A DNA stretch of 6,600 nucleotides from Campylobacteraceae bacterium (GCA_027023325.1 JALVVQ010000301.1:1-6600), one strand, 5' to 3'; shown: positions 1-5,576, counted from the stretch's first letter. The notes: a model not told the origin generated them from the sequence alone. A program made the numbers and translations.

Positions 1-1
1 G

Positions 2-358
2 TCCAAACAGTACAATGAGAGGGAAGAGTACCTGTGTGCCAATCTTGAGCAGCGTATTGTCATAGCCCAAAATGGTTTTCATCCTGTCCGACCTCTCTAT
101 GCCTATGCCTATACCAAAGATACTCAGAAACAGTATGGTCACTTCTCCCAAGGTATCCAGACCCCTAAAGTAGGTGACGACAGAGGTGACTGCATTGGCA
201 CTCTGTGTCGATGCGGTATTGATCTTTAGCAGATCACAGCCTAGTGAAGTATGCGTAAAGGCGCCATTCATGATAACACCCAGCAGCAGTACCGACATAA
301 ATGAGACCAGTAGAGCAGTCAGTATCGTTTTGAGTGCCACTGTTTTTTTCAGGCTCAT
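2..358 (-). CDS. Mrp/Mnh antiporter subunit, MbhE-like N-terminal part followed by start of MnhB domain (partial, C-terminus off the left edge)
   Basis: Membrane subunit of the multisubunit cation/H+ antiporter (Mrp/Mnh; related to the ion-translocating module of membrane-bound hydrogenase). The gene starts with ATG at 358, stays open to the window edge (119 codons visible) and so lacks its C-terminus. The visible protein has an N-terminal membrane segment (about residues 10-32), a loop, then the family-typical stretch TYFRGLDTLGEVTILFLSIFGIGI (here YFRGLDTLGE at about 71-80), as found at the end of long MrpA proteins and in MbhE. Near the edge, GTQVLFPLIVLFG matches the beginning of an MnhB domain, suggesting an MbhE-MnhB fusion. 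A strong Shine-Dalgarno (AAGGAGG) sits 4 bases before the ATG, and the ATG overlaps the stop of the preceding gene (ATGA). mnhC and mnhD would be expected beyond the left edge. The family is clear; the fusion is inferred. Confidence 0.85.
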   Translation of the reverse strand, partial: MSLKKTVALKTILTALLVSFMSVLLLGVIMNGAFTHTSLGCDLLKINTASTQSANAVTSVVTYFRGLDTLGEVTILFLSIFGIGIGIERSDRMKTILGYDNTLLKIGTQVLFPLIVLFG

Positions 359-600
359 GTATCCTCCTTCGTCTGTGTTTGCAAGAGTGCCACCAAAAAG
401 ACAACACCACTGATACCTGCCCCTATGACAGCTTCTGTCAAAGCCACATCCGGTGCAGAAAACAGCACATAGAGTACCGTACTGCCAAGTCCAAATGCCA
501 TGAAATAGATCACACTGCTGGAGAGATCTCTGCTTGAAACTATAAGAAATGCCATGACTGCAAGTGCAGTAAAAATGATGACTACGACTATACCAATCAT
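355..600 (-). CDS. MbhD/DUF4040-like subunit of Mrp/Mnh antiporter (MrpA C-terminal-like)
   Basis: Small membrane subunit (81 residues, about three membrane segments) of the Mrp/Mnh antiporter. Residues about 34-73 carry the typical MbhD/DUF4040 pattern: a helix with AFGLGSTVLYVLFSAPDVALTEA, in which the APDVALTEA block is the hallmark, then a Gly-rich helix (VIGAGISGVVFLVAL). In Bacillus-type Mrp this stretch is part of the large MrpA protein; here it is a separate gene, as in archaeal-type Mrp and Mbh modules. The start overlaps the mnhG stop (ATGA) and is preceded by AAAGGA at 6 bases; its own stop overlaps the next start in the same way, so the three genes are almost certainly translationally coupled. 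The C-terminal tail is short and polar. Confidence 0.88.
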   Translation of the reverse strand: MIGIVVVIIFTALAVMAFLIVSSRDLSSSVIYFMAFGLGSTVLYVLFSAPDVALTEAVIGAGISGVVFLVALLQTQTKEDT

Positions 601-911
601 TCTGCATCCTTTAAGTCATCGATACCACTTTTGTTGAGGAAACCATGGCGAAGATAACTGCTTCGGGCCAAGATGGAAGCGGAGAGTGGATTGGTCAAAA
701 GTATGAACAATCCCAGCAGTAAGAGTTTAAACCAAAGGTGCGGGGCAAGAAAGGCTGCCCCGATAATGATCAATATGCTACCTAGCGTAGATGCCTTGGT
801 GGCCGCATGCATCCTGGTGATGGTATCTGGCATACGCAACAACCCAATCGCACTAATGAGAAGTAAAATAATCCCCAGCGAGATCCCTATATATCCTAGT
901 ATACTAAGCAT
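597..911 (-). CDS. mnhG: Na+/H+ antiporter subunit G (MnhG/MrpG)
   Basis: Subunit G of the Mrp/Mnh cation/H+ antiporter in the cytoplasmic membrane; 104 residues, the usual size. Three hydrophobic segments are visible (about 3-24, 41-57 and 60-78). The diagnostic family motif lies between the first two: GLLRMPDTITRMHAATKAST (about 23-42), corresponding to the G-L-R-x-P-D...R-x-H-A-x-T-K-x-x-T signature. I start it at the ATG at 911 rather than the longer reading from 956, because GAGGAAAAG lies just upstream and the longer version would add an unlike 15-residue tail and a long overlap with mnhF. With this start it overlaps mnhF by 8 bp and the next gene by 4 bp. Confidence 0.92.
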   Translation of the reverse strand: MLSILGYIGISLGIILLLISAIGLLRMPDTITRMHAATKASTLGSILIIIGAAFLAPHLWFKLLLLGLFILLTNPLSASILARSSYLRHGFLNKSGIDDLKDAE

Positions 912-1158
912 CTTTTCCTCGCAGTATATTGAATCTGGCAAATATAATGGTGCCAATAAAGCCTATGAGGGCAAAAACAAAAGCCACATCCAGATAGAGT
1001 GCACTCTTGTATCCGATAGACAGAAGTACCAGCAAAGAGATGGCCATGATACTCATTGTGTCAAAGGCTACGACTTTGTCTGCAAAATTTGGCCCCATGA
1101 GCAGACGAATAGAAGCGATGAGCATAGCAAACAAAATCAAAAAAACAAAAAAATCCAT
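904..1158 (-). CDS. mnhF: Na+/H+ antiporter subunit F (MnhF/MrpF)
   Basis: Subunit F of the Mrp/Mnh cation/H+ antiporter; 84 residues, typical for the family. It has three hydrophobic segments (about 2-19, 31-50, 54-73), with the family pattern RLLMGPNFADKVVAFDT (about 18-34) after the first helix and a short basic tail (ARFNILRGKD). The ATG at 1158 is preceded by ACAGGAG, a good Shine-Dalgarno at about 10 bases, which overlaps the stop of a 29-codon ORF. It is the first recognisable gene of the operon in this window. No mnhE or mnhA lies upstream: a 0.5-kb non-coding gap follows instead. MnhE must be encoded elsewhere or be missing from this operon. Confidence 0.92.
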   Translation of the reverse strand: MDFFVFLILFAMLIASIRLLMGPNFADKVVAFDTMSIMAISLLVLLSIGYKSALYLDVAFVFALIGFIGTIIFARFNILRGKDA

Positions 1159-1165
1159 ATGTGTA

Positions 1166-1255
1166 TTACTCCTGTGTTGCCATAGGAATCCCTATGGAGA
1201 ATTGATCTCGGAGATGGCTTTTGGACTGCATGACCATCACACGCGAAATCACCAT
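1166..1255 (-). CDS. Unrecognised 29-codon ORF directly upstream of mnhF (leader peptide or remnant)
   Basis: I do not recognise this product. It begins MVISRVMVMQ and ends GIPMATQE, with TAA at 1166-1168, only 7 bases before the mnhF ATG; the mnhF Shine-Dalgarno overlaps its last codons. An in-frame TAA lies two codons before its ATG, and only a weak ribosome-binding site is visible (AAGAAA). By hand count its G+C is about 47% (42 of 90), gene-like, while the sequence beyond it (1256-1500) is visibly AT-rich. Options: a leader peptide coupled to mnhF, the leftover 3' end of a former upstream operon gene, or a chance ORF in a repeated element. A short hairpin at 1180-1197 lies inside it. Confidence 0.3.
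   Translation of the reverse strand: MVISRVMVMQSKSHLRDQFSIGIPMATQE
1180..1197 (-). other. 7-bp stem-loop just upstream of the mnhF ribosome-binding site
   Basis: Perfect inverted repeat CCATAGG / CCTATGG with a 4-base loop, a few bases 5' of the mnhF Shine-Dalgarno. No T-run follows on either strand, so it does not look like a Rho-independent terminator. It could be an RNA structure that affects mnhF translation or mRNA processing; that role is inference. Confidence 0.45.
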
Positions 1256-1510
1256 AATTTCTTACTAGAATAATCAATAATACTTATCATAAGTTAAGGT
1301 AATATCGACTGATATATTATATGCAGCAGCTTCTTTTGTTTTGCTAAATAGCTGCAAAAAATATGAAAGAAAATAGTGTTTTATTGAAGGAAAAAATAGC
1401 GCATTCAAATAGATGAAAATAGTTTGATGATAGTGATAAAATAAATAGATGAATCAGACACATCATTACTGATTTTTTTAATTTTGGCAGTGCATTACGA
1501 TGCTGAAAAT
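1256..1510. other. AT-rich intergenic stretch with no supported gene
   Basis: No ORF of credible length or family on either strand. Visible structure is limited to: the candidate mnhF -10 box at 1316-1321; a GCAGC/GCTGC inverted pair around 1322-1355 without a T-run; an 11-bp direct repeat AAATAGATGAA at 1407-1417 and 1443-1453; and a weak AATCAG/CTGATT hairpin followed by Ts at 1452-1479 that reads on the plus strand, where no gene lies upstream. Confidence 0.6.
1316..1321 (-). promoter_or_regulatory. Candidate -10 box for the mnhF operon
   Basis: A perfect TATAAT on the minus strand in AT-rich DNA, about 155 bases upstream of the mnhF ATG. Transcription from it would start near 1309 and give a ~150-base leader containing the 29-codon ORF and the 1180-1197 hairpin. 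There is no convincing -35 hexamer, as is common in Campylobacterota. In such AT-rich sequence a chance match is possible. Confidence 0.35.
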
Positions 1511-1646
1511 ATAGGGCATCTCTAGCTTTCGCCTATGCGTTGTTACTCTTTTTCGACTTAGCTACGACTGGGACTTCAAAAGAGTGCCTAGCCTAGACAA
1601 AAGCTAGAGATGGTGTGGGTGTCACCTATTATTAGAGGTGCCCTAT
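1511..1646. mobile_element. MITE-like non-coding element with terminal inverted repeats
   Basis: The ends are inverted repeats: ATAGGGCATCTCTA at 1511-1524, and at 1633-1646 the reverse complement reads ATAGGGCACCTCTA (13 of 14 identical). Taking GGGCA as the true end, TATA flanks both sides (1510-1513 and 1644-1647), a possible 4-bp target duplication, although TATA is itself palindromic. Two nested inverted repeats lie inside: CATCTCTAGCTTT at 1517-1529 pairs perfectly with 1600-1612, and ACTCTTTT at 1545-1552 pairs with AAAAGAGT at 1578-1585. No ORF worth noting is inside. About 130 bp, non-coding and strongly foldable, it fits a miniature inverted-repeat transposable element or the remnant of an insertion sequence. 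It ends about 9 bases past the EamA gene's stop codon, so it sits in that transcription unit's 3' region. The family is not identified. Confidence 0.6.
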
Positions 1647-1655
1647 AGTGGTATT

Positions 1656-2564
1656 CTACCTTTTGGATGTATGCAAAGAGAGCCAAAGTCCAGAGCCTAT
1701 CAGTAAAGCCCCTACGATATGGTATAACTGTATCGCTTCCCCTAGAAAGAGCACTGCCATGATCGCACCAAAGAGTGGCATGAGGTGGATGTATTGTCCC
1801 CCTGTGGCAGCACCCAGACGCTCCATGCCGTAGTTCCATACCAGATAGGAGACGATCGAAGGAAAAATGGCAATATAGAGCAGTGCAGTGATGGTTGTAT
1901 CGTTAAGGGGCATGCTGGGCTCATCAGAGGGGTTGAGTAGTAGTGCAGGGTAGATCATCAGGGTGCCCATGAGCAATAGCACGCCGAGAAATGGCACAGG
2001 ATCGAGTGCTTTGGGTCTCAGGTATCTAAGCAGGATAGAGTAGAGTGCCCAATCTAGTGAGGCGAGTAGCATCCAGAGATCTCCCTTGTTGACCTGTAGT
2101 CCTAGAAGCACCTCTTTATCTAACCTAGTAAGTATGGCTACTACACCAAGCAAAGAGGCAGCCACACCAAGTATCTGTCGTGACGAAATTTTCTCTCCCA
2201 AAAAAAGACTGCTGATGATCAAGATGAAGATAGGGATAAAAGAGTTGAGTAGTGTAGCATTTGTCGCGCTGGTATATTGGAGGCTGATATAGGCAAAGGA
2301 GTTGAAGAGGCTGACACTCAGCAGTGCCAATAGCGCAATCTGCCAGAGATGCTCTCGTATGCACCTCCATTGCCTCAGCATGGGTTTCAAAGCAAAGGGA
2401 AGAAAGAGAACACTGGCCAAAAACCAGCGCCAAAAGGAGAGCCCCAGCGGTGCATGCAGGTCAGAGATGGCCTTGCCTACGATGAAGTTGCCTGCCCAGA
2501 GCAGGGGAGGGATGATCATGACAAGGTAGGGGAAGGTGTGATGCTCAGACAGTTTCATTTTCAT
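1656..2564 (-). CDS. EamA/DMT-family permease (drug/metabolite transporter)
   Basis: Inner-membrane permease of the drug/metabolite transporter superfamily, 302 residues and about ten membrane helices, the standard size. Two EamA repeats are visible: residues about 14-147 (LLWAGNFIVGKA, FWRWFLA, AYISLQYTSATNATLL, ending FLGEKIS...GVAASLLGVVAI) and about 162-297 (DWALYSILLRYL, the helix around YLVWNYGMERLGAA, ending FLGEAIQ...VGALLIGSGLWL). Each carries the family L-G-E after its fourth helix. The substrate cannot be read from sequence; relatives export amino acids, metabolites or drugs. It starts 9 bases after the helicase stop and no clear Shine-Dalgarno is visible before ATG 2564 or the second ATG at 2558, suggesting translation by coupling. 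A MITE-like element lies right after its stop; the C-terminus looks complete, so the insertion has not cut it. Confidence 0.88.
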   Translation of the reverse strand: MKMKLSEHHTFPYLVMIIPPLLWAGNFIVGKAISDLHAPLGLSFWRWFLASVLFLPFALKPMLRQWRCIREHLWQIALLALLSVSLFNSFAYISLQYTSATNATLLNSFIPIFILIISSLFLGEKISSRQILGVAASLLGVVAILTRLDKEVLLGLQVNKGDLWMLLASLDWALYSILLRYLRPKALDPVPFLGVLLLMGTLMIYPALLLNPSDEPSMPLNDTTITALLYIAIFPSIVSYLVWNYGMERLGAATGGQYIHLMPLFGAIMAVLFLGEAIQLYHIVGALLIGSGLWLSLHTSKR

Positions 2565-2573
2565 GCTGCTGTG

Positions 2574-3908
2574 CTATCGCTTTTTGAGTCCAGATTTCGT
2601 TAATCCAGATTTTTGGGGTCTCTTTTTGGCATAGGCCTGTTGGCGCTTCTTCTCTTTGTCGATATAGCCTTTCTTTTCACGCAGGGATTTTTTGCGGGGC
2701 TGTACTTGTCTGGGCTGGGTGTCAGTCAGTGGATATTCAGGGTGGATTTCCCGCTTGATATTGAGTTTGAGGTGTTTTTCAATCTTGGAAAACTTATTGT
2801 AGTCTCTGGTAGTGAGCAGGGTGATGACGGTGCCTTTGTGCTGTGCTCTGCCTGTTCTGCCTACTCTGTGAGTGAAATCATCAGTACTCTCTGGGAAATC
2901 GTAGTTGATGACCAGCGGAAGCTCCTTGATATCTATACCTCTGGCTGCGATATCAGTGGCGACCAGTACCTGTGTTTTGCCGCTCTTAAGCAGAGAGAGT
3001 GACTTGGCTCTGGCACTTCTGTCCAGTCCACCATGGATGAGTGATGTCCATATCTTCTGTGCTTTGAGATAGGCGTAAATCTCATCAGCAGAGGCCTTGG
3101 AGTCAGCAAAGAGCAGTACTTGATCTGAGCCACTCTCTTGAATGAGCCTGGCCGTCAACTCTGCTTTGCGTTTGCGATCGATCTTGATGGCCCGGTGTTT
3201 GATGACATCGACCACATCCCGTCTGTCATGCACCTCCACGATAGCAGGATCACGGAGGAACTCCTTGGCGAGCTTTTTGATATTTTGTGAGATGGTGGCG
3301 GAAAACATCAGCGTCTGTCTGGGGCGCTTGCACTGCTTGAGTATATTTTTGATATCAGGCAGGAAGCCAAGTTCCAGCATCGTGTCTGCCTCATCCAGTA
3401 TGACTGTTTCGATAAACTCTAGATTGATCTTGTTGTTGCCTATAAAGTCCTGGAGCCTTCCTGGTGTCGCTACCACGATGTCAGCGCCACTTTTAAGTTT
3501 ACTGATCTGGGTACTTTTGTGCGAGCCGCCTTGTACTTTGACTGTCATGATATCGAGGTATTTGCTCAGTGTTACGATATTTCTGGAGACTTGGTCTGCC
3601 AGCTCGATAGTGGGCACGATGATCAGGGCACGCAGGACTTTGTTGTCCGACTTGACTACTTTTTGCAGCTTGTTTAGCAGAGGGAGGATATAGGCAGCGG
3701 TCTTTCCTGTACCAGACTTGGAGGCGCCAATGATATCGACCCCTTTCATAGCCGGAGGAATGACCTTGGTCTGTATCGCGGTGGCATGGGTGTACTTCTC
3801 ATGTGCCAAGGCTTTGATGATAGTAGGATGTAAATTGAATTTTTCAAATGCTTTGATGGGACTTCCTTCTAGAGTATTGTTTGTATTATACCCAAAAATG
3901 TAGCGCAT
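2574..3908 (-). CDS. DEAD-box ATP-dependent RNA helicase, RhlE-like
   Basis: Cytoplasmic ATP-dependent RNA helicase that would unwind short RNA duplexes in ribosome assembly or mRNA turnover. As read from ATG 3908 (444 residues) it shows, in order: Q motif with F24 and Q46, motif I ASKSGTGKT (62-70), Ia PTIELA (99-104), GG (127-128), Ib TPGR (148-151), II DEAD (172-175), III SAT (203-205), IV LLFADS (265-270), V ATDIAARGID (317-326), VI HRVGRTGRA (347-355), then a Lys/Arg-rich tail from about 400, typical of RhlE-like proteins. Motif Ia has Ile where PTREL is usual. The start is doubtful: a TATAAT box and a Shine-Dalgarno lie inside the first 16 codons, and family N-termini normally begin near residue 18, where the codon is ATC (3855-3857). 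It starts 21 bases after znuB and ends 9 bases before the EamA gene, so it can be co-transcribed with znuCB as well as from its own promoter. Confidence 0.92.
   Translation of the reverse strand: MRYIFGYNTNNTLEGSPIKAFEKFNLHPTIIKALAHEKYTHATAIQTKVIPPAMKGVDIIGASKSGTGKTAAYILPLLNKLQKVVKSDNKVLRALIIVPTIELADQVSRNIVTLSKYLDIMTVKVQGGSHKSTQISKLKSGADIVVATPGRLQDFIGNNKINLEFIETVILDEADTMLELGFLPDIKNILKQCKRPRQTLMFSATISQNIKKLAKEFLRDPAIVEVHDRRDVVDVIKHRAIKIDRKRKAELTARLIQESGSDQVLLFADSKASADEIYAYLKAQKIWTSLIHGGLDRSARAKSLSLLKSGKTQVLVATDIAARGIDIKELPLVINYDFPESTDDFTHRVGRTGRAQHKGTVITLLTTRDYNKFSKIEKHLKLNIKREIHPEYPLTDTQPRQVQPRKKSLREKKGYIDKEKKRQQAYAKKRPQKSGLTKSGLKKR
3861..3890 (-). promoter_or_regulatory. Promoter -10 box and Shine-Dalgarno inside the annotated helicase N-terminus
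   Basis: On the minus strand, TTTTTGGGTATAAT ends in a perfect -10 at 3885-3890 preceded by the T/G-rich context typical of Campylobacterota sigma-70 promoters; CTGTCA sits 17 bases upstream as a weak -35. Transcription would begin near 3878. Next comes AGAAGGAAGT (3870-3861), a strong Shine-Dalgarno whose AAGGA core ends 6 bases before the ATC codon at 3857-3855, in frame with the helicase. By contrast ATG 3908 has no Shine-Dalgarno. Confidence 0.6.
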
Positions 3909-3929
3909 GACAGGACGGTGTGCTCATAC

Positions 3930-4736
3930 CTATCTGCCGAATAACTTTTGAGCTCCCAAAAAGAGCATCAGGCACAGAGCACTCACCATGATGATCGTCG
4001 CTCCGCTGGTCAGGTCGTACTGATAGGAGAGGAAGAGTCCTATGAGAGTAAAGAGCGTCGAGAGGATGCCGGAGAGGAGCATCATGGCTCCCAGAGAGTT
4101 GGAGAGTTTTTCGGCGATGTAGATAGGGATGGTCAAGAGCGCGATGACCAAAATGAGTCCCACTACCTTGATTGCGATCACCACAGTCAAGGCAGACATC
4201 ACCAGAATCAGTGTATAGAAAAAAGGCACATGAATACCACGCAACGCTGCGTATTCGCTGTCATAGGAGACTGCCAGAATGTCTCGGTATCGCAGAGTGA
4301 CAATGAGGACAATGACTACCACCAGGATAGCCATATAGTAGATATCATCCCGGCTCACCGCTAAAATCGAGCCAAAAAGGTAGCTCAGCAGATCGACATG
4401 GTATCCGGGTGTGAGGTCGATGAGGATGATCCCAATCGCCATCCCCACTGCCCAGATCAGCCCGATAAAGGTATCCATCCGCTCACGCTGATGGAGAGTG
4501 ATGTAAGCCATGAAGAGGGCGGCTGCCACGGCGAAAAGAGATGCTCCAAAAAAGATGGGGAAGCCGAAATAGACTGCCAGACCAATCCCACCGTAGGCTG
4601 TATGGGCGATGCCGCCACTGAGAAATACCATGCGGTTGACTACGACCAATGAGCCGATGATGCCACTGGCGATGCTGACCAAAATCCCAGCGTAGATGGC
4701 GTTTTGTATAAAATCGTAGGAGAGTGCTTCAATCAT
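3930..4736 (-). CDS. znuB: Zinc ABC transporter, permease ZnuB
   Basis: Membrane permease of the high-affinity zinc importer (ABC-3 family), 268 residues, normal length. About eight hydrophobic segments are visible. Family blocks: VVVNRMVFLSGGIAHTAYGG (31-50, the 'lahaalpG' region), LLSYLFGSILAVSRDD (about 116-131, the 'FGdil' region facing the ATPase), and KVVGLILVIALLTIPIYIAEKL (190-211). It would form the channel through which ZnuA delivers metal, with ZnuC bound on the cytoplasmic face. ATG 4736 overlaps the znuC stop (ATGA), and AGCGAGG lies within the end of znuC, so the pair is translationally coupled. ABC-3 permeases can also carry manganese or iron; the zinc assignment rests on ZnuA and the Fur-family neighbour. 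Confidence 0.93.
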   Translation of the reverse strand: MIEALSYDFIQNAIYAGILVSIASGIIGSLVVVNRMVFLSGGIAHTAYGGIGLAVYFGFPIFFGASLFAVAAALFMAYITLHQRERMDTFIGLIWAVGMAIGIILIDLTPGYHVDLLSYLFGSILAVSRDDIYYMAILVVVIVLIVTLRYRDILAVSYDSEYAALRGIHVPFFYTLILVMSALTVVIAIKVVGLILVIALLTIPIYIAEKLSNSLGAMMLLSGILSTLFTLIGLFLSYQYDLTSGATIIMVSALCLMLFLGAQKLFGR

Positions 4737-5473
4737 TGTGGCCTCGCTTTTTGTCCTAGCATTTGAAGCATTTCCACTTCACAGAAGTGCTCATCTTTAC
4801 CTTGAGGGTGGAAGGTGCTGTCGACATCGTGGAAGGTAAGCGTCTTATTGATATACGCCACCTTGTTGGCGTATCCAAGAATCACTGAAATGTCATGACT
4901 GACGACAATGACCGTGATGTGTGCATTGAGCATTTTCAAAAGATCGTAGATCTGTTTCTGCCCCGTGACATCAATGCTGGCAGTGGGCTCATCAAGCAAG
5001 AGTATTTTGGGGTGGGCGCACAGGGCACGGGCGATCATGACGCGTTGCCTCTGACCGCCTGACAGGGAACCAATCTTGACCTCGGCATAGGCATCCATGC
5101 CTACTTGTGCCAAGACACCCATTGCACATGCTTTTTCTTCTTTTTGATAGCCGAAGAGTGGTCGCTTGTGTCCGACATGCCCCATCATTACCACTTCTAT
5201 TACTTTGATAGGGAAGTCAGTGTTGATATTGGTATTTTGAGGAACATAGCCGATTTGCGAGAGTCGGAGTTCTGGCTTGGCACCGAGCACTTCTATGGTA
5301 CCGCTTGAGGGAGATGCTATGCCAAGGATGTTTTTGAGGAGGGTGGATTTGCCTCCGCCATTGGGGCCGATGATTGCCAGAAAATCCCCCACATCGACCT
5401 CGAGGTTGATATCCTCCAGGATGGGCTCTTTGTGGTAGGCAAAATTGAGATGGTTGATAGATAGGACTGACAT
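4733..5473 (-). CDS. znuC: Zinc ABC transporter, ATP-binding protein ZnuC
   Basis: ATPase that drives zinc import through ZnuB; 246 residues on the cytoplasmic face of the membrane. All ABC motifs are present: Walker A GPNGGGKST (36-44), Q-loop Q79 in YVPQN, signature LSGGQ (137-141), Walker B ILLLDEP (157-163) with D-loop ASID, and switch H193 in VSHDIS. The middle stretch with VIEVVMMGHVGHKRPLFG (91-108) is typical of metal-type ABC ATPases (ZnuC/MntB-like). The ATG at 5473 has AGAGAG just upstream and a TATAAT box at 5494-5499, giving a very short leader. The tail from about 222 is rich in charged residues and His/Cys (HPQGKDEHFCEVE), as is common for this group. Gene order znuA-gap-znuC-znuB. 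Confidence 0.95.
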   Translation of the reverse strand: MSVLSINHLNFAYHKEPILEDINLEVDVGDFLAIIGPNGGGKSTLLKNILGIASPSSGTIEVLGAKPELRLSQIGYVPQNTNINTDFPIKVIEVVMMGHVGHKRPLFGYQKEEKACAMGVLAQVGMDAYAEVKIGSLSGGQRQRVMIARALCAHPKILLLDEPTASIDVTGQKQIYDLLKMLNAHITVIVVSHDISVILGYANKVAYINKTLTFHDVDSTFHPQGKDEHFCEVEMLQMLGQKARPQ

Positions 5474-5493
5474 GGCTCTCTTTTTTTTATTGT

Positions 5494-5499
5494 ATTATA
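5494..5499 (-). promoter_or_regulatory. Candidate -10 box of the znuCB-helicase-EamA transcription unit
   Basis: Perfect TATAAT preceded by TTATTTGGT, closely resembling the context of the box inside the helicase gene. Predicted start near 5487 leaves about 14 bases of leader holding AGAGAG before the znuC ATG. No clear -35. No copy of the 17-bp palindrome found upstream of znuA is visible between 5474 and 5576. GGCTCTCT occurs on both sides (5474-5481 and 5519-5526). I see no convincing terminator behind znuA, so read-through from znuA is also possible. Confidence 0.55.
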
Positions 5500-5576
5500 A
5501 CCAAATAAATTCTATATGGGCTCTCTAAAAATCGTTGGTTTCACGCGATAGCGCTGTTCTTGATTTATCAGAGGGG

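Noticed and set aside
912..956. N-terminal extension of mnhG to the ATG at 956
   Set aside because: The added 15 residues are unlike MnhG N-termini, and a good ribosome-binding site sits just before the ATG at 911.
673..1185. Long plus-strand open frame opposite mnhG and mnhF
   Set aside because: It is the antisense shadow of two well-supported overlapping membrane-subunit genes and its translation has no family features.
1407..1453. Direct repeat AAATAGATGAA, two copies 36 bp apart, considered as CRISPR or iteron repeats
   Set aside because: Only two copies, short and low-complexity, with no further units, cas genes or replication genes nearby.
1452..1480. Hairpin AATCAG/CTGATT followed by a T-run on the plus strand, resembling a Rho-independent terminator
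   Set aside because: The stem is short and AT-rich and no plus-strand gene lies upstream for it to terminate; in AT-rich DNA this is easily chance.
3142..3693. 183-codon plus-strand frame opposite the helicase gene
   Set aside because: Antisense to conserved helicase motifs; composition reflects the opposite strand and no recognisable domain or ribosome-binding site is present.
3948..4364. 138-codon plus-strand frame opposite znuB, rich in His, Asp and Gln
   Set aside because: The polar composition is what the complement of hydrophobic membrane-helix codons gives; znuB is clearly the real gene.
5474..5526. GGCTCTCT direct repeat flanking the znuC promoter as a regulatory site
   Set aside because: Eight bases, one copy coincides with the znuC ribosome-binding site, and no symmetry suggests a protein-binding site.
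5519..5576. Small inverted pieces behind znuA (CGCGATAGCG and CGT..ACG before ATTTTT on the minus strand) as a terminator
   Set aside because: Stems are only 3-4 bp and not placed directly before the T-run; not convincing.
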